Of a stretch of DNA of 64,000 bases, positions 10,001-30,180 are shown in pieces. The translations under genes and the position numbers were made by a program. Position 1 is the stretch's first letter. Each line of letters starts with the position of its first letter. Where the stretch lies: the NCBI GenBank assembly GCA_028583405.1, contig CM053252.1, positions 32,741,562-32,805,561 on the forward strand, given 5' to 3'. Source of the DNA: Pogonophryne albipinna. Lineage: Eukaryota; Chordata; Actinopteri; Perciformes; Artedidraconidae. The notes under the pieces are model-generated. The model had not been told where the DNA came from, made no database searches, and saw only the letters and a program-made list of their open reading frames with translations.

Positions 10001-11396
10001 CCTCTACATTTCTGAAAGTCAGCCAACCCATTCTGCTCTCTGTCTCTATATCCTCTGAGCTTCTTCTCTTTTCCCAATTACTCCTTAGCCTCCGTTTGCT
10101 TGTCTTCCAGTTTCTCACCCCCCCTCAGGCTCTCTCATCCCTCATCCCATAAAAATCTGTCCCCACCAAAGCCGCAATTTGTCTTTAATTTGTGCCCCTC
10201 GAACCTTACTACTCCCGATGTCCAGCAACCCTAATGCCTCCCCTCTCCGCTTACATGTCAATTTATAGCTGGGCTCGCCTCTGTTTTTCCCTCACCATCA
10301 CTCTCTCTATTCACTTATCTCATGCCCCCCCCCCCCATTCTCCTGTATTTTCTGCTCTTCTGTATGCAGAAATAGTGGCTCAGTCCATTTTACCCAACAG
10401 TTCAGTCAGGGGGAGGCTGCCTAGTCTGAATGCAGCCTGGGAGACATGAAGCCCTGCCAGCTTCCGATGTCATTACTGGAACACAACACAGTCAGACAGG
10501 CAGACGCGAACACACACACACCAACATGCCATGCACATTTCTGCACACATGCAAGAAACTGCACATAGGCCAACACATGCACACACATAGGCATGTAGGG
10601 AAAGAGTGACCCGTTAGTACAGGGCTAACAGTTTGATATTAATAGGATTTTTTTTAACTTAAAATCTTGATTTAGAATTTCATTTGGAGTAACATTAAAA
10701 CAATATTTTTTGGGTTAGGGTTCTGTTCAACCTTTAGAATAAGTTATTCACCTATGTATGTAAACTAATTCACACTGGACAACACATTGGCGGCTTGCGG
10801 TCCTCAGAAAACATTTTGGCATTTGAAGGAAGGAAACACTAATACATATTGCTATATTGCTATAAATGATGTTATATATGATATCAATTAATGGATTCTG
10901 TTAAATGATAAGTATCAACAACAGTTTCATTATACAATATGATACTATATACTTTATTGTCTATAACTATTTAAAATAAATCATACATACTAGTACACAA
11001 TAAAATACAAAAACATAGCATTACATTACTTAACATTATTGTCATTGTTAAATAACTGGCTATGGGTAGCACTTTTAAGAAATGTTACTGTCTTTGTAAG
11101 TTTTGACAATGACTGAGCAGATGTCATATTTAAGAAAGTTTTTAATCCTACCTCCACCCCTCATCCTCTTTTCTTCTCACACAAGTTCACAAGAATTGTG
11201 AACTCAGTTGATGTGATTAGTTTTAAGGCTTATAGGATAAAGATGAAAGGATACAGATGGAAGCCCTCTGTTGGCTTTTCCCACTGACAGTTGAATAGGC
11301 ACTCTGTGGCTTTGAGAGAACCGAACACTCAATTTGCTGTGGCAGGCTTAGATATGATTTACAATGGTACCTCACAGGGAGGTGCAGATATACATT
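7017..11396. other. Unassigned AT-rich sequence
   Basis: No recognisable exon, RNA gene or complete mobile element was seen. A 67-codon frame at 7837-8040 has spaced Cys and His residues but no convincing family match. The stretch 9900-10450 is pyrimidine-rich. The rest is low-GC sequence typical of fish intergenic DNA. Confidence 0.5.
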
Positions 11397-11439
11397 GATC
11401 AATGTGTTGGTCGAGAGAACTCACCAACTGATGATTGAA

Positions 11440-11570
11440 AAAGCGGTTGTATTTTTGGGTAATAAGAACACAGAAAGAGGGAAACGTTGTCAACTAAAAT
11501 GATTTGTGGTGTACCACAGGGCTCAGTTCTTGGTACGTTGCTTTTCTTATCATGAAGTTATCTGCAGTTA
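11440..11570 (+). mobile_element. Decayed LINE reverse-transcriptase fragment
   Basis: One frame reads ICGVPQGSVLGTLLF at about 11500-11548, which is reverse-transcriptase motif B of LINEs. No flanking catalytic YADD or endonuclease was recognised, so this is a short relic. Confidence 0.6.
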
Positions 11571-12398
11571 TCTGACGATCCAAACATCCAATACAAACCA
11601 AACTAATACTAAACCTTTGCAACCTCAGATGATGCAAATCGTGATTTAAAAAAAAATAGTTTGGTGGACTATAGCACTATTAAGGACGAGAAAAAGAGGA
11701 CCAGGCATGTTTGTTCTATACAGAGCTTCCGAGAGTTAGTTTGCTCAGACTGATCGCTCTGAAGTGCAACATTCATCAGGAAAATTGCAAATTAGGTATG
11801 GAACCTTTAAAATTAAAAGTATTAAAAGTGCAAGTAATACAATGTGAATTATTTTACAAACTTTTGCTATAAAATGCTGATGATTAACCATGCTGACATC
11901 TTAGATGTTGATTTTTTATGTGTTTTAATTTGTTTTAATTCGTAAAACTTCTGTTCTACATTTATTTAAAGCCATGAAGGTTTTTTATGTATATTTGGAT
12001 TTGTTGTGAGAATTCTAGCTTTATACATCCACAATTTGCATACAAAGCATTTCAGTCAGACAACTCACATGTTTCTTGATATGTTTATTAGAAGCAGCAT
12101 ATAGTTTGAATTTGGCGTCTAGGCTCGGGCCTCATCACTACACAGATTTACATAGAACTTTGAGTGATAATTAGATAACTATCCCCCTAGCCGACAGGTG
12201 GAAGCTGGGGTGGTGGGGGGGCAGGCGAGCAGCAGCAACATAAAACACAGCAGCAGGAGCATGAATGCAGCAGTAGCAAGTGAACACAGCAGTGGCAGCA
12301 GCAGCGTTAGCGAGGCAGAGGCAGGAAGACCTGGCAGCTTAAATAGTGCGGCATGTTAAGGTGAATGTGTTTGGTTGGTTGTAAGAAGGACGAGGTGC
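11571..12398. other. Unassigned sequence with a CAG-rich patch
   Basis: AT-rich to about 12180, then a G-run and a CAG/CAGCAA-rich patch at about 12225-12310. No open frame that looks coding. Confidence 0.4.
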
Positions 12399-12406
12399 GT
12401 CACGTG
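12399..12406 (+). repeat. TSD of outer hAT element, left copy
   Basis: The sequence gtcacgtg is repeated exactly at 16097-16104, bracketing the element 12407-16096. Confidence 0.85.
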
Positions 12407-13040
12407 CAGGGCCGCCCCTCCCTACAGGCCAATCACGCAGGCTGCATGGGGCCCCACCTTGTGCAGGGGGCCCCGCCTAGAGGGCCTCAGCTGCTGTGCG
12501 CAGTTCTCCGCTCAGTTCTCCGCGCACTAGGGATGGGAATTCCGATTCCCTTCGGGGACACGAATCTTTTGATTCAGTTCACTTGAAAGATTCGTTCACT
12601 GATTCGTTCACCGGTTCGCGAACGACTTCTGGTGATTTGCACGTTCGCGAACGATTCGTCTTTGTACTTAATTCGTTCAGTGAGTCTTCACTACTGCCGA
12701 AGTCCGTACAAGAAGTTTGCTGGCGTAACATGTATGATATTAAAACACATTTTACACCTCACCTTGTTGCCCCATGAATTATGCTCTGGGAATAGGCTAC
12801 ATATTATTTAAGAAATATAATTGGCCATTGTTAAATCTCTCATAAATGTGTGCCTGACTATACGATGTATTACAGCAGGCTAGCACGTTATACTTTCAAA
12901 CCCATGCACGTACTATGTGGCCTAACTTAAATCCCAAAGCATTAAACTCCATTTGGCCGAGTTCAAAGTGAATAAAAAAATATATCCTCTACATCGGTGA
13001 CGATTTATTCATATTCTATGTACCCATCTATGTTTACCTT

Positions 13041-13810
13041 TAGCTAGCGGCTAAGCTAGCTGGACGCGACGGAGCCCAGCTATCCGCCCTCTGATGCTTT
13101 TAGGGCCGACAGGGAGAGGAGAATGTCCCGCTAACGCTGTGTGTGTGTGTTTCACATTAGCGGGATGCTATGGAGCTCAGGTATCCGCCATCTGAAGCTT
13201 TTAGGGCCGACAGGGGGAGGAGAATACAACGCTGTGTGTATTTATCGCTAAGCTAGCGGCTAAGCTAGCTGGACGCTACGGAGCCCAGCTATCCGCCCTC
13301 TGAAGCTTTTAGGGCCGACAGGGAGAGGAGAATGTTCCGCTAACGCTGTGTGTGTGTATTTCACATTAGCGGGACGCTATGGAGCTCAGGTATCCGCCAT
13401 CTGAAGCTTTTAGGGCCGACAGGGGGAGGAGAATACAACGCTGTGTGTCTTTATCGCTAAGCTAGCGGCTAAGCTAGCTGGACGCTACGGAGCCCAGCTA
13501 TCCGCCCTCTGAAGCTTTTAGGGCCGACAGGGAGAGGAGAATGTTCCGCTAACGCTGTGTGTGTGTATTTCACATTAGCGGGACGCTATGGAGCTCAGGT
13601 ATCCGCCATCTGAAGCTTTTAGGGCCGACAGGGGGAGGAGAATACAACGCTGTGTGTATTTATCGCTAAGCTAGCTGGACGCTACGGAGCCCAGCTATCC
13701 GCCCTCTGAAGCTTTTAGTGCCGACAGGGGGAGGAGAATACAACGATGTGTGTATTTATCGCTAAGCTAGCTGGACGCTACGGTTCCGGTATCCGTCCTC
13801 TTTATTGCGT
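13041..13810. repeat. Dimeric minisatellite, 209-bp higher-order unit
   Basis: The landmark gctagcggctaagctagctgg recurs at 13043, 13252 and 13461, and in shortened form at 13670, at exactly 209-bp steps; a final shortened copy lies at 13766. Each unit consists of two similar halves of about 104 bp. Both contain tatccgcc(c/a)tctgaagc and ttttagggccgacaggg. They differ in whether gttccgctaacgc or acaacgctgtgtg follows. The last copies lack a 12-bp segment. Confidence 0.9.
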
Positions 13811-13814
13811 GTTG

Positions 13815-14087
<273 letters not shown>

Positions 14088-14970
14088 AAACAGTTCTGAA
14101 CTGTTTCCTACTGTTCTTTAAGTTCGTCGTTCGCGAACAGCTTCTCTTTAGCTTTTGGCGGAAGGCGGCGACTCAAACAAACGAATCGTTTTGTGGGAGG
14201 AATCAGTTCATCTCGTTCACTTCAAAGATTCGTTCAAAAAGAACAAATCGTTCGCGAACGACTCATCACTACCGCGCACCCCCGCGAGAGTGAGAGTGAG
14301 AGGTGACAAGGGGAGCACGTCTGTAACCCGACACCATTGCAATGAATCGACATCTGACCAATCACGGCTTTGATACGGCCACTAGTGCAGGTGAAGAGAT
14401 GTCGGTGAAAACACAGTTTCAGTCCAGCGCAAGCAAGAGGGAAAAAAAACAAAACATGAAGAAACTAGAGCATCACTCGAAGGTGGGTTATTGTATGAGT
14501 CAAATGTACAACTTGCGAATGTTGTATAAGTCAAATTGCCATATTAAAACATCAGCTGCAATTCACGACATGAAGAAGGCAGTCTCTGCAGAGCATACAG
14601 GCTAATGGAGATGCAGTTATTTCCAGCATTCTTTATTTAACATTCATTCAAGTATGTGATGCCTTTTATCTGCTAATGTACAGGAGGAAGAGTGATACAC
14701 TGTCTGTCTAGTTGGCTTACATAACAGTTAAAGTTTACAGCCTAAAAAACATGGAGCATTTTTTCCCCTTTTATTCATTGTTATGTCAATTTGCACATTT
14801 CATGGTGATGCTCAGCCTCTCCCCTTAACTCCTAACAGTCATCATCATGTCAACCACAACACAGAGAAATACTGATAGGAATGTGTGTGTAGTTGTTGAT
14901 ACATTGCTGACAGAGGGAACTACATTTGAATACAGATTTAAGAAATATCAGTTTTTTAGCATGTCATAAG

Positions 14971-15704
14971 CAGAGATGGGGTCGTTACTAAAAAAAAGTA
15001 ATATATTACATATTACATATTACTTTAAAAAAAAGTAATATATTACACTACTTCGTTACTCTCTACATAAAGTAACTCGTTACTTTACTCGTTACTTTAC
15101 TCGTTACTTTACTCGTTTCTAGTTTCAAATGTTCTCTTTAGTTCAGTTTCCATTGTCGCATAAGACTGATCCAGATCCTGAATGCTTTCCTATCTGAACA
15201 TGGCTGTCCTCGGTCTCCTGCTATCTGTATATTTTGCACAGTCTATCTCTGCTCACGCTGTTGCGTCGGCGTGTTCTCCTGCGTGTTGGCCATGTGTTGC
15301 ACTGGAACCAGACTGGAGCACACCGCAAAGACTTCAGCCGAGCACGTACGAACTGCGCATGCGTGAGTGGCAATAACTCTCCTTACCAGCAGGCGGCGGT
15401 AGTATGTATTCGTCATTCAAAACAGGCAACAACCGGAAAACAGAGAAGAAGAACAGACTACGTGATATAAACAAACAACAAATAGCTGTGCGTTAGCTTC
15501 ACCTTAGCATGTGTTCTTTGCAGGTGTTTGTTGAGGATTGATTATGACTGATTTTAGTAACGAAGTAACGCGTGTCGGGGCAATGTTAGTAACTGTAGTG
15601 TGATTACTGAATTATAAAAGTAGCGCGTTACACTACTCTGTTACCGACAAAAGTAATATTATTACAGTAACGCGTTACTTTGTAACGCGTTACACCCAAC
15701 TCTG
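14971..15704. mobile_element. Nested hAT-type MITE, copy 1 of the cagagatgggg family
   Basis: The ends cagagatgggg and acccaactctg are inverted repeats, with a perfect 8-bp duplication gtcataag (14963-14970 and 15705-15712). The left part has repeated gtaatatatta and three gttactttactc units, and the right part ends in gtaacgcgttac repeats. It shares its termini and part of its interior with 43382-44304 but lacks most of the transposase region, so it is a deletion derivative. Confidence 0.88.
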
Positions 15705-16096
15705 GTCATAAGCATGTTTTGTCTTGACTATATTACAACTATATTATAATAAAATAATATAGTATTTATATTATTGAATTGATTATGATGATTATTATTA
15801 GTAGAAGTAGTTTATTTGCATTAATTATATTTTAATCTTTTTGAGGCTAGTATTTGGCAGGAAATGCAGACGTATTCACCTGTAAACGCATACTGAACGA
15901 CATACATGCACATTTACCATTTACCTCACTGTATACAAAAGTAACTGTGTTGATAATAATAATAAACAGGAATTATATTTGCAAAGCAGCCAACTTTGTT
16001 TCCAAAAAAAATAGTTTCACTCCTGTCGGTTGGGGGGGGGGGGGCCCTCATCTCACAATGTCGCTTGGGGCCCCAAGTTGGCCAGGGGCAGCCCTG

Positions 16097-16104
16097 GTCA
16101 CGTG
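16097..16104 (+). repeat. TSD of outer hAT element, right copy
   Basis: Exact copy of 12399-12406 (gtcacgtg). Confidence 0.85.
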
Positions 16105-18690
16105 TTAATCTATCATTGGTCCTCGAGTTGTCTGCCTGAACTAGCTTGCAGGCTTCGCCCCATAAAGGACAGAAATTGTAGAACTTTTTATTATTTTATC
16201 AGTTAGATGGTTGAGGATAGTACAGTATGTTGCCTTAGACTTATACTGTATGTTGCTATAAAACCTGCATTAACTAATTAGTTTGGATACTTTGGGGCAG
16301 TGAACTGAGCAGTAAGCGTGCACTGAATAAGACTCTTTATGGGACACAATATTTATAGCAAAATAAATGATTGTCTTGTTATCGTGTGAGGAAAGGTTTT
16401 TTCAGATCATGTATAGGTTTAATAGAAGTGGAACACAAATGTAACCTCAGGGGGACCCCACAGATGCATACTTTCTAAATTATGTTTACCCTTAGCAACA
16501 AAAAGATCCCTTCCCTCATAGTATAAAATAAGCCATTTCAAAGCAGTTCCAGAAATTGAATCCAGTGTAATAGTCTATTTAAAACTATACTGTGGTGGAT
16601 GATATCAAAGGCTGACCTTAAATCTAAAAGCACTAAAAGTGATTTAGAATGTATTTGAAAACAGCTTGAAGTTAGGCATAATTAAGCTTTGAGTGACAGG
16701 TAGGTGTGTCCCAGGTTGTAGCTGCTAGCTGTCTGTAGACACGCCTCAGTTCCACTGACAATCCAACTCTTTTTCCAGTTTAGGATTAGCAGAACTGGAT
16801 ACACGCCTGATGGTGACTGCTGGAGCCGCCCACTTTAAACTTCACAACGGCTCTTCAGAAACCAATGGGTGACCTCACTACAGCTTTACAACAGATATTA
16901 CTATAAGCTACAACTCATACATTGCACAGGTCATTTTATCCATCATTAACTTAAAAATATGTTCAAACCAAATAATAAGCCTCTGTATTATGGTTTGAAT
17001 GGATTATTTGCCAATTTACAGTAGTCTGAGACAAAGAGTGTGAGACACACACACAAACAGACACACGCACACACATCATTTCACAACATTTTACATACAC
17101 ATGCTGTTATTTTCATTATAGAAATATTATTTTTGTTATTATATGTTTGATTTGGTTCATGCTATTCATCCTTTTCTTGATTTTAAATGACATAATATTG
17201 TTAACATTATGGATTAATTTTTTTAAATTATGGATTGTTGTAGTACAATGTGTTTTGGCAATACTGTTTTTTTTATACGGTCATGCCATTAAAGTTTCTT
17301 TGAATTTGAATTGTAGTTAATGTAGCAACATTGAGAACTGGGCAGGAAAAGAGCAACAGGATGAAAAGGACTGAGGATCGGAGAGTGAAAGAGAAAGAGA
17401 AGGAGGAGTTCAATGTCAGGGAAAAGAGAGAGATGGTTGGGAGTGGTTTGGGGTTGGTGGGGTTAGTGCAGTGGAGTCAAGCTGCCGTCTGGCCTAATGT
17501 ACCCGCAGTGTGATTGGCTGGGATTACCGGCCTGCATACCTGATACCGGGCTCTGCTCTAATCGTCCTTTTCCTGTAGCTGGGCTCGGACAACGCTCCTT
17601 TCTCCTTTTATCTTGCCCTGCTCCGCTCCCTGCTCAGATCAGGTTGCTGAAAGAAAAACGCCGCCCGGCATCAACTCACCGTTTCTTTGCCCCTTTACAA
17701 GCCTCTCTCTCTTTTTTATCCCTCTGTTCCCCCCACCTCTCAGACTGTCATGTTTTCTGTCTCTGTTTTGATGGCTTGAACCTGTTTCTCTCCATTCAGA
17801 AAGAATCCTCCTGTACTTCCACATTGGAAGCTTACACAAGATGGCTGCCAACATCGAGACAGAGAGCAAAGGCAGTTTAGCAACTTGTTTCAAAGGAGAT
17901 TATAGTTTCTGTGACCAAAAACACATTATTATTTGAATGTTCAAAACTTAAACCAACATGAAGACAATGACAGTCTAATTGGGTTTAGAGACCTAATGCT
18001 GATATCTGTTAAGTGATAGCTGTTTCAAGACCCTTGTTTTTGCTGTTTGACATCTTACAGTTTATTTTGGTCTCAATGGCCTTATCAACCTAATTTCCGA
18101 CTATATACAGCAGGCATACATTTAAAGCTTTAATATTTCCAACACTAAACAGCACACAGACAATGTTAGCTTACAGCTAGTGAACATATTGGAACAGTGA
18201 GCCTAATGCTGAGTATGAGACTACTCTGGACTTGGTGTAAACTAATGCAGAGTTAAAACGAAGGTGTATATCAGACTAACATTTGTTGTGGCCAAGAACA
18301 CGACTTCCAATAATATGCTGGGTGTCTAAATATTCAATTTTGTTGGCACTTGCATGACTTTAATGTGATACTATATCAACAAACACAAAAAACAATCAAT
18401 CCTAATTTTAGTTTTTCTGTACAACAAATCCTCATTGATTGTCATTGCTATCTGAATTGAGCAACATTTCAATATTGTAAATGTTCTCCAAAAAGACTCA
18501 TATGCCCTGCCCAATACAGAAATATCACTTTTAAGCAACTAAAAGTAAATTAGATAAGGGAAATAATGTGGTCATGGTTTTACACTTAACTTGCTGTTGA
18601 TACTGTATCGCTCGAAGACCCAGGAATTAGTAAAAAATAAGCCACTGAAATGCCATCCCTGCCTAAAAAATCTGTCATGTTAAATAAACA
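16105..18690. other. Unassigned sequence with short repeat relics
   Basis: About 16700-16885 contains aaaccaatgggtgacctcac, which I associate with a dispersed fish repeat but cannot name. The stretch 17225-17312 ends ccattaaagtttctttgaat, like the 3' tail of a LINE. The stretch 17500-17880 is GC-richer and open on both strands without a recognisable product. No exon could be supported. Confidence 0.4.
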
Positions 18691-18699
18691 GAGAACTGT

Positions 18700-18770
18700 A
18701 CAACATTATTTGAGTTCCATGTGGGGTACCCCAGGGCTCAGTCATGGGTTCACTTATTTTCCTGGGTTAA
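18700..18770 (+). mobile_element. Decayed LINE reverse-transcriptase fragment
   Basis: The + strand near 18719-18763 reads WGTPGLS/GVPQGSVMGSLIF, depending on frame, matching LINE motif B (GVPQGS). Nothing else of the element is recognisable. Confidence 0.5.
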
Positions 18771-21082
18771 GTGTGTAAGTAATATACTTTTTTACACCCA
18801 GCCTCTCAGATAATTTTCGTAACAATGCCTGAACACATAACAATGCTAGAAAACAGCCATTATATATGTAGTCAAAATAGTTTGTCCTGTTCAGGATAGT
18901 CTGTGTATTTGGAACTGTGTCCAATCCCGTCTTATGTATCGTTGACCTACATTGTCCTGTACTGTCCACCCCCTCCTGTGTTAAAGCAGAGGATACACAT
19001 AGCCTTGCAGGGGCCAGGTGTTGCTGTGTGTGGATTCTCAGTGTCGCTGTGCACATTGAGAGGACAAAGACAGTATTGAAGAGGCAGGCATGGAATAGAG
19101 AGCAGCACAGGATACTCTTACAGACCGGCCAGTGTTTGTGCCAAGTCCTCCCTTCATACACACAACAGACACTGTGTTCAGTTTCTACCCACTCCCAGCT
19201 TTGTCCTGTCTGGCTCTCTTTTTCTCCCTCCCATTCCCTCTACCTCTTCACCTCCTTTTTTGTTTAAAGCAGGTTGGCTTGCATTGAAGTCAGCATCTTG
19301 GGTGTAGATGAGAGGCCCAGATAGCAGAGGGTCTGAGAACAGACTTCTGCAATCTAGACTGTTCTCTCAACCTCCAGGACCAGAAGTTGAAAGAAACTTA
19401 GTCTAGTTGCACTTACAACTGCATGACAATGGGCAATAAGGAGAGTTCAACGAACATAACTGATTATGGTACTTCAAGATTAGAGTGGTCACATTTTCAT
19501 AGTTTTTTTTGTAAAACAACCATGAAAAGATCAGATCTTGTTACATTCTACACTGGTGAAAGTATCACATTTGTGCTGATAGCATTAGGGTGGAATCAAA
19601 TACCTGAATACTCCAAAGTAAAGTAAAAAACATGGTTACAGATTCCTTGGAAGCTTTGGCACTTTGCCATGACACACTTAGTTTAGCCTGACAAACTGGC
19701 TAATAAGGCTTATCAGGTTAACTTGTTATTAATGGGCTTAATAATAATTCTAGATCTGTTTTATTTAAGAATAACTTGTGTAGTTCCTATTAAGCTCATT
19801 AGGAAAACCACCACTCCAATGGACAGTTAGACAATTTAAGCAAGTGGTACGTGTCTTCTGTGATCTATAGGCTAAAATAAATAAGTCAAAAAAGAACTAA
19901 AAGGGATAAAATATGGCAAACACATCAGAAAAACTCACAAATAGCAGTGTTTAAATATCTATGTTAAAGATGTTTGGGAGATCTGACCAAAAGTGACTTT
20001 CTATTAAGTTTAGAAGACAGAATTCTGACTTTAATCTCAGAATAAAAAATGTTGGTCAGGTCTCAAAATTATGAGAACAATTATTCTGACTTTTTTCTAG
20101 GAACTGAATTTTTTTACTTTAGATCAGATCTCAAAAGTAATTTCCCTTGTGGCCCTAATCCTCTTCCATACATTCCAGATTACTGCTTTGAATGTATTGA
20201 AATTATACTAGACTTTTGAAAATTGTAATTGAATTTGAAATGGAAGCAAATAAAGACAATGACTTATTTTGGCACTGTCTTTGAGGTATCCAGTAGTTCT
20301 CCCTGACAAAGCCTGATAACATAACAGACTTTAGTCCCACCAACAAACGCTCTGATTGGTTGAGTTGTTCTTCCAATCTCGGACGAGCTGCTGGCTGCTG
20401 ACAACAGTGACGCCAAACCCCCAAATGCTGGAGTCAATTTAAAAAGCAACAACAACTACAGTGTGTGAGCTCTGCTGTGTGACCAGCCGGTTAACCTGTT
20501 GAACAAGTCAGGTTAAGACATTAACCCTTACAACAATATGTTGTATAATCAATATAATTAAATGATGGGCCTATGAAATATTGTGGATTATTTTGGTTTG
20601 TGTGCCTGTTTGTGAGTTTGCCTCTTCCTCGGTCTGTCTCTACATGGTGTGATCTGGCTTTTGGATGAAAACTGAGAAAGATGACACTGATGTGATAATG
20701 AGAACCTAACCCTGTAGCTGTGAGACAAGAGGGAACAAAAGTCACATCCCTTGTAAACTGCTGTGTCATCAGCAAACAGTCGTGATGCACACAATCTGCT
20801 CTCTCTAAATCTGTTAAATTGTTTAATTAGCTGAGCTCTTCAAGGCAGTGTGTCACACCTATACATCTCACACTTTGTGCTTCCCCCTTAATTCTTTCAC
20901 TAACCTCAGTTTTCTTTTACCATCTTAAAGCAAGTTGCACAAAGACGCTCCAATGTACTGCAATGTTAAATAGTCAGCCTTTTAGCTGATAGTCAATGGG
21001 CTAATGAACTTGCCATGTAATATACATTTTTTCTTCAATTTAAATACTATATTTATTTAATAATATCATTATTATTGTTATT
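18771..21082. other. Unassigned AT-rich sequence
   Basis: Open frames at 18754-19161 (-) and 18917-19267 (+) overlap each other on opposite strands and match no family I know. No mobile-element ends were seen. Confidence 0.4.

Positions 21083-21169
<87 letters not shown>
21083..21169. repeat. (ATT)n trinucleotide array
   Basis: A near-pure run of TTA/ATT repeats, with a degenerate start from about 21060. The poly-Ile frame across it is an artefact. Confidence 0.97.
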
Positions 21170-21170
<1 letters not shown>

Positions 21171-23999
21171 CTCCTGACAAATGGGCTTTTCTGATGTACA
21201 GAATATGGATGTATCTCTTGTACTGCACCAAGCTAGCTGTGGGATTTAATGTTTATTTGACAGTCCAGATAGTTATTTCTTAAAATTACCCCGAGTGAAT
21301 TCATTTTATTTGAAATGTCATTTATGGGTAATACAGGAGGACATCCCAAACTTTCTATGATTAAAATTACATTCTATGAAGCAAGCATGGTTTCATATAT
21401 TGAACAGAAAAAACGGACAAGATTGTGATTGACTTTATTTGTTCTGTCAACCAGTAACATGTTATTGATGTTCTCAGCAGAAGATGATTATCTCCAATAC
21501 CCATCATAGAGATTGGACAAAGAAATAACACACAAGACTTGTCAACAATAAGGCTTCCACTGACTGAGTTATGGCTCCATTTTTTATGTAATTCAAGCCA
21601 ATCACATAGGGTTTTAAAACAATTGCGTTTCCTCCATCAGCTTTGTGCAACTGCTGCTTTTACACTGTCTTGTGTTTTTTTCTATATCTTCTATCTATAC
21701 TTTGTCTAATGAGAGCCTTTCGTCATCACACTAAAAGTGCAAATGTTCTGTAAAAATGTATAAAAAGATTAGCCTATTCCGCAACCTAAGAGAAAGAAAG
21801 GCCAAATTGAAAAATAACTAATAATTGATGGCATTTATTACAACCCTTATGAAATAAAAAGAAATAGTGAAAACGTAGAAATAATACCTAAAAAAAAAAA
21901 TATTGGCAATATTTAGATTTAGGCTGCACTGACAAACTGTAAAAGTTGCATCCCTGAAACACTGAAACAATGCAGTGGAGAAGCTCTGTTCATAAAACAG
22001 CAGATCAGTGTACATAGTCCCTCCCTAAAGCCGATTTATGAAGTGAAAAAAAAACAAATCTGCGTAAAGCTTTTCTGGCAGAGTTTGGCAGAGCATCAGG
22101 ACGTGCTGGGTGGCACATCACCTGCACCCATCTGAAGTCTGGCTTTGTCCTGTGTTGGGATCTGTTTCCATTTAAGTTATTTCAATAAAAAGTGGGGCGG
22201 AAAAAATACAATGAGTGTCCGTTATATCATGTACACTCTCAAACACACACACGGTAAATAGTGTGAGTTACAGTATCTATATGGATGGTTCCGCTTTGGA
22301 TGAATAGATGTTGCTTGCAGCAAATATGGCAGACAATGATGTGAATAATGCCGGATTTGGGTGGAAGTGAGTGAGGCGAGATAGACAGGGTGTGGAATGA
22401 TAATATGCGTGTGTGTGTGTGTGAGCACTTGCACAAACGTCCACGTGTGTGTGTTGCACCAATTGCATCTGCTCGACTGCGTTTGTGTCTGTTGCATGTT
22501 CACTGTGTGTGGAAGCGGGTGTCAGTTAATGTGTGTGTCTAAGATAATTAACCGTCCACAGAAGCGTGTCATTCCTCTATTGTGTGTCAGAGCGGACCGC
22601 AGGGGTCCTGAGGAGGAGCGGAAATGCTGATTTAGTCTCACATTAGTCGGTGGGCTCCTCTTTCTCCTCACTTTTCCTTTTGATTAGACCAGTATCCTCC
22701 TTGGGCGGGAGGTAGAAATCCCAAACGTTACCTTCCTACCACCTGCCTGGCAAGCTTGAGGACCTACAGACACACACATTTGTATACACACACCAAACTG
22801 CTATACCACCACCCATTAAATCTTCCAGAAGAAGACCCCTGGTTGGCCAGATTATTACTCGGTGGCCCTTTCCAGAGGAATTCTGAGGGTGGGTTTTTTT
22901 CTTGTAGATATTCCACGCCGCTTTGCGCCCTCAGATTTCACGCTGCAACATTAACACAAGCTGACACACTGGATTAAACGCAGACAGCTGGAATGCCCGG
23001 GCCCTTTGTGCAACGTGGACCTCAGCCAAGAGCCCTCGCTCTGAGGCCAAGAGAGACCTGGGAAAGAGAGCCCTTCTTCGAAATAAACACAAGATCAGCC
23101 AAGAGGGTGGAATGTACCTGACGCAGTAAATGCTTCACTGGCCTAGTCCGGGTCGTTTGAGTCCAGACAGGTGAACCTGAAAAAAGGTCTCTTATATGTT
23201 AGCTTATACTACTAATGCTAGAGGCTAAGAAGAACAGGCAATGCGGCAAAACTCTATAGGATATAGTGTTGCTTGAAACATCCGAGGCCTTTCTCACTTA
23301 TGTTGCATCTTAATCTGATCTTAATTCAACTACAGCTAAACCACACTTTAGGTTTCAACTGTGAAAAAAGTACAATTATAAACATTCAAATCACAACCAT
23401 GGGTAAAGACGGTCATTCATTAAATATATGTAAAAAAGTATCAGGAAGCCAATTTACATTCAAAGAGTAGGCTAACATACATGTAAGGAGGGTAAATATG
23501 AAATTTGGCCCTTAAGAAATACCTCACAAGTTACCTTTGCTGAACAATGACCACAGTGTGATAATGGCAAATGGCAGCTCAAACTGTAAGGTACAGTAGA
23601 AAGTCAATGAACTGACTCAGTTATGTCCATCATATTATGACATTGGATTGTAATTTCAAACTGGATTTACGTTAACATTGTTTATTTACCATGTAGAAGA
23701 TGCAACACAACAAGCAAGATTGCTTATTTTACTTTCAACGATGGACAGGAGGGGTCCAACCTTGATGATGTAACAACAAATATCCTTGTCCCCAAAAAGA
23801 TTTGTTCCCATACTCTGCCATTATTAAAAAGCTGTCTCAAGAAAGGTTATCAGGTCCCTAACAACTTCCTTTTTGAAATTCAGTGGAGCTGTTCTTCATC
23901 CAATTTATACGCATTCTTCTATTCAGTTTAATGTTATTTGTTTAATTTTCAAACAATTTTCAATTTAAGGTAACTATTTTTATTTTAATATATTTTTAG

Positions 24000-24000
<1 letters not shown>
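21170..24000. other. Unassigned sequence
   Basis: AT-rich with short GT/CA runs at 22408-22422 and 22448-22455. The stretch 22780-23130 is GC-richer and complex and might be conserved, but it has no coding signature. Confidence 0.4.
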
Positions 24001-26204
<2,204 letters not shown>

Positions 26205-26370
26205 ACTTGATTTACCAATCAGAGGGTCACTGGTTTGATCCCTCCCCCTGCAGTCAACATGTCCTTGGGCAAGATACCTAACCCTAACCCTGAATTGCTC
26301 CGGTATTTCAACAGTATTAAAGTATATGTAAGTCGCTTTGAATCAAAAACATGTAATGCAATGAAATAAT
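26205..26370 (+). mobile_element. Degenerate SINE with tRNA-like B box and L2-like tail
   Basis: A B-box-like ggtttgatccc lies at 26232-26242, followed by tccttgggcaagatac, which resembles the V-SINE core. The tail aagtcgctttgaatcaaaaa and tgtaatgcaatg is an eroded version of the L2 3' tail seen at 5730-5775. The A-box end is not clear. Confidence 0.5.
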
Positions 26371-30176
<3,806 letters not shown>

Positions 30177-30180
30177 TTAA